From Bacteroidales bacterium (GTDB lineage Bacteria; Bacteroidota; Bacteroidia; Bacteroidales; VadinHA17), in contig JAFGXK010000305.1 of assembly GCA_016936695.1 (NCBI GenBank), positions 1 through 8,748 of the forward strand: a DNA stretch of 8,748 nt. Direction: 5' to 3'. Positions 1 through 6,548 of the stretch are shown here, in pieces. Both the position numbers and the translations under genes were made by a program. Each line of letters starts with the position of its first letter. Position 1 is the stretch's first letter. The notes beneath the pieces are model-generated. The model was not told where the DNA came from, searched no databases, and saw nothing but the letters and a program-made list of their open reading frames with translations.

Positions 1-1567
1 CCATGAGGCATATATAATCGCCCTTTACCGCCACAGGTACAAGGCCATCCTTAACCTGGAAGCTTTGGTTTCCGACTATTCCGAATCTGTCCGGTCCGAC
101 AGGGGTGTAATAGGGGACGGCTCGACAATTGTTAGCTGCCGTAATATCAGGAATGTGAGGATAGGCCCCCACAGCAGGATCGACGGAGCCATCAACCTGG
201 ATGAAGGATCGATTAACAGTTGCACTGAAGATCCGGTCTTTATAGGCCCCGGAGTGATAATGGAGCATTTTATTGTCTGCTCAGGGTCGATAGTTACCGA
301 ATCAACCCTTATCGACAAGTGCTTTATAGGTCAGGGCTGTGTCCTCGGAAAACACTATTCAGCCGAAAATTCATTGTTTTTTGCAAACTGCGGCGGATAC
401 CACGGGGAAGCCTGTTCTATTTTCGCCGGGCCCTACACTGTCACCCATCATAAATCAACACTGCTCATAGCAGGGATATTTTCATTCATGAATGCCGGCA
501 GCGGTTCGAACCAGAGTAACCATATGTACAAGCTCGGACCCATACATCAGGGTATCATGGAAAGAGGTTCAAAGACAACAAGCGATTCATACGTTCTCTG
601 GCCGGCACGCATAGGTCCATACACCCTCGTCATGGGGCGTCACTACAAAAACATGGATACTTCATCTCTTCCGTTCTCCTACCTGATTGAGAGCAATGAT
701 GAAAGCATTCTCGTTCCGGGAATAAACCTGCGAAGCGTAGGAACCATAAGGGATGCCCAGAAATGGCCGCTCCGCGACCGCCGCAAGGACCCTGTGATAC
801 TCGATCAGGTGAACTTCAACCTGCTGAGTCCTTATACAATAAGAAAGATGTTCGAGGGAAGGGAACTCCTTCAGAAACTCAAGTCGGTATCGGGCCCGGT
901 TTCAGGTTCTTATTCCTACAACAATATGGTAATCAGGGGTGGTTCCCTGGAAAGGGGAATCCGGATGTACCAGACAGGGATTAATAAATTCCTGGGGAAT
1001 TCACTGATAAAGCGGCTTGAGAAGACTGAATTCACATCCAACATTGAACTTCAGAAACGGCTGAAACCCGATCATAACATGGGCAAAGGCGAATGGGTCG
1101 ACCTGGCTGGTCTCATAGCTCCGGTTAAGGCTGTAAACAAACTGCTCGACGACATTGAAAACGGGGTAATCAGTACAATAGGCGGAGTGGCAGAGGCTTT
1201 CATCAGGATGCATGAATCATACTACAAGTGGGAGTGGACCTGGGCATGTGAAAGGATTGAACAGGAGGAGGGTAAGCCGGTGAAGGAATTTACCGCAACC
1301 GACATAATCAGGATCACTGAAAGATGGAAGAAGAGTGTTATCGACCTTGACAAAATGCTATATGAGGATGCAAGAAAGGAATTTACTCTGTCGTCCATGA
1401 CTGGTTTCGGGATTGACGGCGGTGAGGAGATTAAGAGGCTCGATTTTGAACAGGTCAGGGGTGCCTTTGAATCAAACGGGGTTGTCTCTGCCATTCAGGA
1501 TCACATCGAGCAGAAAGATGCTCTTGGTAACGAACTGATCGAAAGGATGTCGAGGATTAAAAGCTGA
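1..1567 (+). CDS. DUF4954 family protein, 5'-truncated by window edge (left-handed beta-helix-like)
   Basis: The reading frame is open from position 2 with no start needed, so the gene begins upstream; 521 codons are visible, ending at TGA 1565-1567. The TTG at 65 is merely an internal leucine codon. I recognise the Bacteroidota family DUF4954, whose function is unknown to me. The first third has hexapeptide-type spacing (V/I-IGDGS, VRIGPHS, FIGPGV, FIGQGC, RIGPYT), as in left-handed beta-helix acyltransferases and GlmU-like sugar enzymes. Positions 437-685 hold a dense block with THH, NQSNH, GPIHQG and GRHYK motifs that looks like a binding or catalytic site. The last ~270 residues are charged and mostly helical, without a membrane segment, so a cytoplasmic protein is likely. 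It converges with rfbB, leaving 1 nt between stops. A link to sugar-nucleotide metabolism is inference from fold and neighbourhood only. Confidence 0.85.
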   Translation, partial: HEAYIIALYRHRYKAILNLEALVSDYSESVRSDRGVIGDGSTIVSCRNIRNVRIGPHSRIDGAINLDEGSINSCTEDPVFIGPGVIMEHFIVCSGSIVTESTLIDKCFIGQGCVLGKHYSAENSLFFANCGGYHGEACSIFAGPYTVTHHKSTLLIAGIFSFMNAGSGSNQSNHMYKLGPIHQGIMERGSKTTSDSYVLWPARIGPYTLVMGRHYKNMDTSSLPFSYLIESNDESILVPGINLRSVGTIRDAQKWPLRDRRKDPVILDQVNFNLLSPYTIRKMFEGRELLQKLKSVSGPVSGSYSYNNMVIRGGSLERGIRMYQTGINKFLGNSLIKRLEKTEFTSNIELQKRLKPDHNMGKGEWVDLAGLIAPVKAVNKLLDDIENGVISTIGGVAEAFIRMHESYYKWEWTWACERIEQEEGKPVKEFTATDIIRITERWKKSVIDLDKMLYEDARKEFTLSSMTGFGIDGGEEIKRLDFEQVRGAFESNGVVSAIQDHIEQKDALGNELIERMSRIKS

Positions 1568-1568
1568 C

Positions 1569-2630
1569 CTATCTTCCCGAGTACATCTTCTCGTAATATT
1601 TCTCATAGTCTCCCGACAGGATTTCCGAGAGCCACTTATCGTTTGACAGATACCAGTCAACCGTCTTTTCAATCCCTGTGGAAAATTCCGGTATGGGTGC
1701 CCATCCCAGCTCAGAACGGATCTTTGAGGAATCGATGGCATATCTCAGATCATGGCCGGGACGGTCCTTTACAAAGGTGATAAGCTTTTCCGAAGCGCCC
1801 TCCGGCCTTCCAAGCTTCCTGTCGAGGATCCTGCAAAGAAGCATTATCAGGTCAATATTCTTCCATTCATTGTTTCCTCCAATGTTATATGTCTCCCCTG
1901 CCTTCCCCTTGTGGAAGATAAGGTCGATAGCCGCGGCATGGTCCTCAACATAAAGCCAGTCGCGGATATTTTCTCCCCTGCCGTAAACCGGTATGGGCCG
2001 GTTGTTCCTTATGTTGTTTATAACAAGCGGGATCAGCTTTTCAGGGAACTGGTTGGGGCCGTAGTTGTTTGAGCAGTTTGAAATGACAACCGGCAGGCCG
2101 AAGGTGTGACCGTAAGCCCTTACCATGTGGTCGGAACCGGCTTTTGACGCCGAATAAGGGCTTTTGGGATCATAGGAGGTCTTTTCGGTGAACAGCCCCT
2201 CGTCGCCCAGCGATCCGTAGACTTCATCGGTTGAGATATGGTAGAAAAGCCTTCCTTCCGTTCTGTCTTTCCAGGAGGCAAGTGCCGCGTTGAGGAGATT
2301 GACTGTCCCCACAATGTTTGTGAAGACAAAATCATCGGGAGCGGTGATCGACCTGTCGACATGCGATTCGGCAGCAAGGTGTATAATGCCGTCAAAGTCG
2401 TACTTCCGGAAGAGATCCAGAACCGCCTGTTTGTTAACGATGTCGATCCTTTCGAAGACGTAGTTCCCGCAATTCTCGATATCGGTCAGGTTCGCGAGGT
2501 TTCCGGCATAGGTGAGCTTATCGGCATTGATAATATGGTATCCGGGATATTCCCTGACAAGACGCCTTACAACATGCGAGCCTATGAAACCTGCTCCTCC
2601 GGTAATAAGAAGTGACTTTGATGGTACCAT
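1569..2630 (-). CDS. rfbB: dTDP-glucose 4,6-dehydratase
   Basis: This 353-residue protein has the usual RmlB/RfbB length. It should convert dTDP-glucose to dTDP-4-keto-6-deoxyglucose with bound NAD, the branch point to dTDP-rhamnose and other deoxysugars. It is an extended short-chain dehydrogenase/reductase: the GGAGFIG dinucleotide loop is at residues 11-17, the family-specific STDEVYG (Thr134, Asp135, Glu136 as dehydratase residues) at 133-139, and catalytic YSASK (Tyr159, Lys163) at 159-163. NYGPNQ at 189-194 and KDRPGHD at 288-294 are further family signatures. The start ATG (2628-2630) lies one base after the galE stop, giving TAA-A-ATG, so translation is probably coupled. No Shine-Dalgarno is visible. 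It is the last gene of the operon. Its usual partners rfbA, rfbC and rfbD are not in the window, so the final dTDP sugar cannot be named. Confidence 0.95.
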   Translation of the reverse strand: MVPSKSLLITGGAGFIGSHVVRRLVREYPGYHIINADKLTYAGNLANLTDIENCGNYVFERIDIVNKQAVLDLFRKYDFDGIIHLAAESHVDRSITAPDDFVFTNIVGTVNLLNAALASWKDRTEGRLFYHISTDEVYGSLGDEGLFTEKTSYDPKSPYSASKAGSDHMVRAYGHTFGLPVVISNCSNNYGPNQFPEKLIPLVINNIRNNRPIPVYGRGENIRDWLYVEDHAAAIDLIFHKGKAGETYNIGGNNEWKNIDLIMLLCRILDRKLGRPEGASEKLITFVKDRPGHDLRYAIDSSKIRSELGWAPIPEFSTGIEKTVDWYLSNDKWLSEILSGDYEKYYEKMYSGR

Positions 2631-2631
2631 T

Positions 2632-3660
2632 TTATTGGCTTTTTCTTATAGCTTTCTCCCATTCCCATGCAGTTCTCATAGCTTCATCGAGGGAGCTTTC
2701 AGTTTTCCAGCCGAGCTCCCTGTTTGCCAGCGAAGGATCTGCCCAAATCTTCTCGATGTCGCCTTCCCTTCTTCCTGCGATCTTATAGTTAAGACTGATG
2801 CCTGAAACACGTTCAAACGATTCAATAGCCTCAAGCACCGTAACACCCTTGCCGGTGCCCAGGTTGAATACCTCATAGGCGGCCTTGTTCTTTTTCTCAA
2901 GAAGCCTCCTGACGGCAGTTACATGAGCTTTAGCCAGGTCGACTACGTGCAGGTAATCCCTGACGCATGAACCATCGGGTGTGTCGTAATCATTGCCGAA
3001 AACCTTCAGCTCCTTCCTTAATCCGTAGGCGGTCTGGGTTATGAAGGGCACAAGATTTTCCGGAACACCCCTGGGAAGCTCGCCGATAAGAGCTGAAGGA
3101 TGTGCTCCTATGGGGTTGAAATATCTGAGCGAAATTGCATTAAGGTTTTCACTCGCCCCAATAGTGTCGCGGATGATCTCTTCTCCGATCTGCTTTGTAT
3201 TCCCATAGGGCGAGGTTGCAGGCTTCACAGCAGCATCCTCGGCCACCGGAAGCTTCTCGGGCTGTCCGTAAACAGTGCATGATGACGAGAAAACGAAATT
3301 CGGAATTTCCCGGGTCCTCATGGCATCCAGCAGGTTCATGAGCGATACCAGATTGTTGCGGTAGTATTCAAGAGGCTTGTGAACCGATTCTCCGACAGCC
3401 TTGTATGCCGCAAAATGTATTATGCCCGATATATCATTGTGATCAGCGAAATAATCATACAGTTTTTCATGGTCGGTGAGATCAAAAACCGCAAGCGATG
3501 GCCTTACACCGGTTATTAACTCTATTCGGTCGACAACCCCGGCCTCCGAATTGTAAAGGTTGTCTATTATGGCAACTTCAAATCCTTCTCCGATAAGTTC
3601 GACTGTTGTGTGGGAACCAATGTATCCTGTTCCCCCGGTGACCAGTATTTTATTTTTCAT
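2632..3660 (-). CDS. galE: UDP-glucose 4-epimerase
   Basis: This 342-residue protein matches the usual GalE length and interconverts UDP-glucose and UDP-galactose through a transient 4-keto intermediate on tightly bound NAD. The N-terminal GGTGYIGSH (from residue 9) is the Rossmann loop; SSSCTVYG at 125-132 carries the catalytic Ser127; PYGNTK gives Tyr152 and Lys156 of the YxxxK pair; RYFNPIGAH at 179-187 is a GalE signature. The position matching E. coli Tyr299, which limits substrate size, appears to be Ile305 (context DIEKIWAD), so UDP-GlcNAc/UDP-GalNAc might also be accepted; this is inference. The gene follows wlbA by 20 nt and precedes rfbB by 1 nt. The 20-nt leader has no Shine-Dalgarno. 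The start is well placed, since only five residues precede the first beta strand. Confidence 0.94.
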   Translation of the reverse strand: MKNKILVTGGTGYIGSHTTVELIGEGFEVAIIDNLYNSEAGVVDRIELITGVRPSLAVFDLTDHEKLYDYFADHNDISGIIHFAAYKAVGESVHKPLEYYRNNLVSLMNLLDAMRTREIPNFVFSSSCTVYGQPEKLPVAEDAAVKPATSPYGNTKQIGEEIIRDTIGASENLNAISLRYFNPIGAHPSALIGELPRGVPENLVPFITQTAYGLRKELKVFGNDYDTPDGSCVRDYLHVVDLAKAHVTAVRRLLEKKNKAAYEVFNLGTGKGVTVLEAIESFERVSGISLNYKIAGRREGDIEKIWADPSLANRELGWKTESSLDEAMRTAWEWEKAIRKSQ

Positions 3661-3680
3661 GATGATCTGTTCTGAATGCG

Positions 3681-4643
3681 TTATCTTTTGTCTGCATACT
3701 TTAGCAACGGGTGATAGTCGCCTACAAATCCGACCGGATTGGAGTTTCTTATTGTAAAAGCCGTTATCACCGACTGCTTCGCATCGTTGAGTCCGAATCC
3801 TTTTCCGGCCAGTATTTCATTGTACGAGGTGGTGTGAAGCTCTCCGAAACCTTCGCTGAACTCAATCTCCTCTCCCTCAACGGTGATCGACCTGTAAGTT
3901 CTTTTGCCTGCTTCCCTCGCTGATGCGGGAAGGTCATCGGCATCTATACTCAGGAACCATCTTACCCTTGCGTTCTCCAGTTCGAGATATCCGCCAGCCT
4001 TGTTGGGCTGTGTCAGATGAACAATGTTTTTGGTAGTGTCGCCAAAGATCCATCCAAGCATATCGAAGAAATGGATCCCGATATTGGTGGCAACACCTCC
4101 CGACTTCTGCATATCACCCTTCCACGATATGTAATACCAGTTACCCCTGCTGGTTATATAAGAGAGATCAATATCATAAATTTTATCCTTTGGACCATTT
4201 CTTATCTTTTCTCTCAGGGCGATTATCGCAGGATGAAGCCGAAGCTGAAGTATTGTATATATCTTCCGCCCTGTTTCATTTTCAATTTCCTGGAGGGCCT
4301 CCACGTTCCAGGGGTTCAGGACTATAGGCTTTTCGCATATAGCTTCGGCCTGTTGCCGCAGTGCAAACCTGATATGCGAATCGTGAAGGTAATTGGGGGA
4401 ACAGATACTTACATAATCAATTTTTGTTCCCATTCTCTTCAGTTTGTCAAAATGCCTGTCGAATCTTTCAAACTCGACAAAGAAGTCACTGTGGGGAAAA
4501 TACCCGTCAAGCAAACCTACGCAGTCAAATTTGTCGAGGCTGGCGAGAAGATTATTCCCGGTGTCCTTGATCGCTTTCAGGTGGCGCACTGCGATATACC
4601 CCGCCACACCTATCAGACCGAAATTCTTCGGATTGGATTCCAT
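3681..4643 (-). CDS. wlbA: Gfo/Idh/MocA-family sugar dehydrogenase, WlbA/WbpB-like (UDP-GlcNAcA 3-dehydrogenase)
   Basis: The 320-residue protein resembles WlbA/WbpB, which oxidises C3 of UDP-N-acetylglucosaminuronic acid with NAD to a 3-keto sugar, the substrate of the neighbouring aminotransferase. An N-terminal Rossmann fold carries GLIGVAGYIA (residues 9-18). CSPNYLHDSHI follows at 81-91, and the family EKP motif (Glu104-Lys105-Pro106) supplies the likely catalytic lysine. In the C-terminal alpha/beta domain GGVATNIGIHFFDML (182-196) provides Asn187 and His191, as in WlbA active sites. The N-terminal pattern, including KAIKDTGNNLLASLDKFD, is more specific to WlbA than to generic Gfo/Idh/MocA enzymes. 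It follows wlbB after a 26-nt AT-rich gap with no Shine-Dalgarno. The adjacent WlbB and WlbC homologues make the assignment strong; substrate identity is still inferred. Confidence 0.9.
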   Translation of the reverse strand: MESNPKNFGLIGVAGYIAVRHLKAIKDTGNNLLASLDKFDCVGLLDGYFPHSDFFVEFERFDRHFDKLKRMGTKIDYVSICSPNYLHDSHIRFALRQQAEAICEKPIVLNPWNVEALQEIENETGRKIYTILQLRLHPAIIALREKIRNGPKDKIYDIDLSYITSRGNWYYISWKGDMQKSGGVATNIGIHFFDMLGWIFGDTTKNIVHLTQPNKAGGYLELENARVRWFLSIDADDLPASAREAGKRTYRSITVEGEEIEFSEGFGELHTTSYNEILAGKGFGLNDAKQSVITAFTIRNSNPVGFVGDYHPLLKYADKR

Positions 4644-4669
4644 AATATCTTAATTAACAATAAATTTTA

Positions 4670-5251
4670 TCAATCAGTAATTTTGCTGACATTTCCATCC
4701 TTCAACGCATACTTCTCACCGCTTTCAGGGCAGGTTGCATGGCCGCCGGCGTCGAATTGAAGCTTATGGCCGTATTCGCTCATCCATCCTGTCTGGCGGG
4801 CAGGATTACCCACAACCAGGGCGTATGGCTTAACATCCCTGGTAACCACCGCTCCGGCCCCGATAAAGGCAAACCTGCCAATCTTATGGCCGCATACAAT
4901 GGTTGAGTTGGCCCCGATAGTGGCTCCCTTCTCCACTATGGTCTCTGCGTACTGATCCTTCCTGTTAACTGCACTTCTGGGATTCGTGACATTGGTGAAA
5001 ACCATCGACGGTCCCAGAAAGACATCATCCTCACAGATAACGCCCGTATAGACCGATACATTGTTCTGAACCTTGACGTTTCGTCCGAGCTTCACTCCAG
5101 GCGAAATAACCACATTCTGTCCCAGGTTGCAGTAAGCCCCTATTTCCGAACCTGTCATGATATGACTGAAATGCCATATTTTCGTTCCTTTTCCAATACT
5201 CACCCCATCGTCAACGACGGCCGTTTCATGAGCGAAATATTCTTTTTCCAT
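4670..5251 (-). CDS. wlbB: UDP-2-acetamido-3-amino-2,3-dideoxyglucuronate N-acetyltransferase, WlbB/WbpD-like
   Basis: The 193-residue protein is a left-handed beta-helix acetyltransferase. Hexapeptide turns run almost continuously from about residue 10 to 150 (VSIGKGTKI, SEIGAYCNL, VKLGRNVKV, ATIGANSTI, HKIGRFAFI). The loop VFTNVTNPRSAVNRK (84-98) is typical of the WlbB/WbpD branch and holds the asparagine linked to catalysis there (Asn87 or Asn90). GNPAR at 148-152 is the usual exit of the CoA-binding helix. It should acetylate the C3 amino group made by WlbC, using acetyl-CoA, to give UDP-2,3-diacetamido-2,3-dideoxyglucuronate, probably as a cytoplasmic trimer. A ~40-residue tail (CPESGEKY...) follows the helix. 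The ATG overlaps the upstream wlbC stop by one base (TAATG), so coupled translation is likely. Confidence 0.9.
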   Translation of the reverse strand: MEKEYFAHETAVVDDGVSIGKGTKIWHFSHIMTGSEIGAYCNLGQNVVISPGVKLGRNVKVQNNVSVYTGVICEDDVFLGPSMVFTNVTNPRSAVNRKDQYAETIVEKGATIGANSTIVCGHKIGRFAFIGAGAVVTRDVKPYALVVGNPARQTGWMSEYGHKLQFDAGGHATCPESGEKYALKDGNVSKITD

Positions 5252-5253
5252 TA
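5249..5253 (-). other. TAATG stop/start overlap of wlbC and wlbB
   Basis: Read on the minus strand, the TAA stop of wlbC (5251-5253) shares its last A with the ATG of wlbB (5249-5251). This arrangement favours ribosome reinitiation and a fixed ratio of the two enzymes. No Shine-Dalgarno precedes the ATG, so coupling is the simplest explanation for initiation here. Confidence 0.6.
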
Positions 5254-6387
5254 TTTGTGTTTTTCAAAGAATTCAAGGATGGTTCCCGTAATATGCTCAA
5301 GCTGGTTCTGTTCCATTTCTGTATGGACCGGCAGTGAAAGGACTTCCCTGCATAATGCGGTTGTCACCGGAAAATCATTCTCTCCATAGCCGAGGTAGTG
5401 GTAAGCTTCCTGCAAGTGAAGAGGTCCGGGGTAATAAACCATTGCCGGTATCCTGTTCTCCTGCAGGTATTTTTTCAGATCATCCCTCAGCCCGTTTATC
5501 ACCCTGATCGTGTATTGGTGAAAGATATGCGCAGAGTATTTCTCTCTTTCCGGGATCACAATCTGGCTGCATCCCGGGAATGCCCTGTCGTAATAAGCAG
5601 CAACTGCCTGGCGGGCCCGGTTGAAGCTGTCGAGATGCTTCAGCTTGACCCTGAGGATCTCAGCCTGGATCGTATCGAGCCTTGAGTTGATACCGATATC
5701 GTTGTAATGATACCGCACTTTCATCCCGTGGTTTGCAATACTCCTTATCTTCCTTGCCAGATCATCATCGTCGGTATATACTGCGCCTCCGTCGCCGTAA
5801 CAGCCGAGGTTCTTGGATGGGAAAAATGATGTGGTCCCTGCATTGCCTATGGTCCCGGCCTTCTTTTTTGTTCCGTCGGGGAACAGATAATCGCTTCCGG
5901 TTGCCTGTGCAGCATCTTCTATCACAAGCAGATTATACCTTGAGGCAAGCTTCATGATACCTTCCATATCGGCACATTGGCCGAAAAGATGAACCGGAAC
6001 TATCGCCCTTGTTTTTTCAGTGATGGCTTTGGCAATCCCTTCAACCGAGATATTGAAGGTGCCGGGATCGGGATCGACAATGACCGGCTTCATCCCAAGC
6101 AGTGCCACTGTCTCGAGGGTTGCAATAAAGGTGAAATTGGTGGTTATCACCTCGTCCCCCGGCTTCAATCCAAGCGCCATCATCGTTATCTGAAGGGCAT
6201 CCGTACCATTGGCACACGAAATAACATTCTTCACACCAAGATATTCCTGCAGCTCCTCTTCGAAGAGCTTTACCCCGGGACCCTTTATGAAAGCTGATGA
6301 GTTGATTACCGAGAAGATTGCATTGTCAATATCCGACCTGAGCCTCTCATACTGGGTAAGCAGGTCGACCATCTGTATCTCTCTCAT
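5251..6387 (-). CDS. wlbC: DegT/DnrJ/EryC1/StrS-family PLP aminotransferase, WlbC/WbpE-like
   Basis: This fold-type I PLP enzyme is the likely aminotransferase for the 3-keto UDP-sugar made by WlbA. From the chosen start it has 378 residues, close to the family length. Visible motifs are CANGTDAL (PLP phosphate contact), Glu157-Asp158 in VIEDAAQATG (Asp pairs with the pyridine nitrogen) and FFPSKNLGCYGDGG, with Lys192 (codon 5812-5814) as the Schiff-base lysine. I chose the ATG at 6385-6387 because the protein then begins MREIQMVDL, where WbpE-type enzymes start. The frame stays open upstream to an ATG at 6459, adding 24 residues that do not look conserved; a second internal ATG lies at 6372. 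The leader is AT-rich with no Shine-Dalgarno. It is the first gene of the operon, divergent from the HU/SPOR gene. Confidence 0.91.
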   Translation of the reverse strand: MREIQMVDLLTQYERLRSDIDNAIFSVINSSAFIKGPGVKLFEEELQEYLGVKNVISCANGTDALQITMMALGLKPGDEVITTNFTFIATLETVALLGMKPVIVDPDPGTFNISVEGIAKAITEKTRAIVPVHLFGQCADMEGIMKLASRYNLLVIEDAAQATGSDYLFPDGTKKKAGTIGNAGTTSFFPSKNLGCYGDGGAVYTDDDDLARKIRSIANHGMKVRYHYNDIGINSRLDTIQAEILRVKLKHLDSFNRARQAVAAYYDRAFPGCSQIVIPEREKYSAHIFHQYTIRVINGLRDDLKKYLQENRIPAMVYYPGPLHLQEAYHYLGYGENDFPVTTALCREVLSLPVHTEMEQNQLEHITGTILEFFEKHK

Positions 6388-6548
6388 GAAAAATGAAAAT
6401 ATTAGGCTACGAATATAATATTTTTTAACGGTAAATATTCCCTGATGGAGTGCCTTCATGTCGTTATAAGGCTTCCTGACAGGTTGATAAAAACGTGTTC
6501 TTAAAATGTTAATAACATGACCGTGTTTTTTTAGGGAAACGCTCTCTT
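6388..6548. promoter_or_regulatory. Divergent intergenic region, presumed promoters for wlbC operon and HU/SPOR gene
   Basis: This ~160-bp AT-rich stretch separates two divergent transcription units and should hold both promoters. I see no complete match to the Bacteroidota promoter (TTTG, then about 20 nt, then TAnnTTTG). The nearest -7-like candidate for the operon is TATATTCG on the minus strand (6410-6417), one mismatch, without a clear -33 partner. For the plus strand, TTATTTTG at 6555-6562 is also one mismatch, but it lies inside the longest version of the HU/SPOR gene. The region also holds a perfect palindrome (6506-6518). Part of it (6388-6459) could be coding if the longer wlbC start is used. 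No riboswitch or small RNA was recognised. Confidence 0.45.
6506..6518. repeat. 13-bp perfect palindrome ATGTTA-A-TAACAT, possible operator
   Basis: The 6-bp arms ATGTTA (6506-6511) and TAACAT (6513-6518) are perfectly inverted around one base, midway in the divergent intergenic region. It is flanked by a direct repeat CGTGTT at 6494-6499 and 6522-6527, about 28 bp apart. The size and symmetry would suit a dimeric regulator controlling one or both divergent units. In AT-rich DNA such a short palindrome can occur by chance, and no regulator gene is present in the window. Confidence 0.3.

Noticed and set aside
2342..2356. 15-nt identity (CGGTGATCGACCTGT) also present at 3881-3895
   Set aside because: Both copies encode the residues RSIT in unrelated proteins (RfbB and WlbA) with no flanking similarity; it looks like coincidence of codon choice.
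2238..2615. 125-codon plus-strand open frame opposite rfbB
   Set aside because: It is fully antisense to conserved RfbB coding sequence, with no family resemblance and no own leader.
4650..4657. TTAATTAA palindrome in the wlbB-wlbA gap
   Set aside because: An 8-bp AT palindrome in an AT-rich 26-nt gap inside an operon is expected by chance and has no terminator or promoter features.
4017..4760. 247-codon open frame on the plus strand opposite wlbA and the start of the wlbA-wlbB gap
   Set aside because: It lies antisense to a well-supported WlbA homologue, crosses its start, runs into wlbB, and its translation shows no recognisable domain.
5977..6297. 106-codon plus-strand open frame opposite wlbC
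   Set aside because: It is antisense to the conserved PLP enzyme and its product has no recognisable motif.
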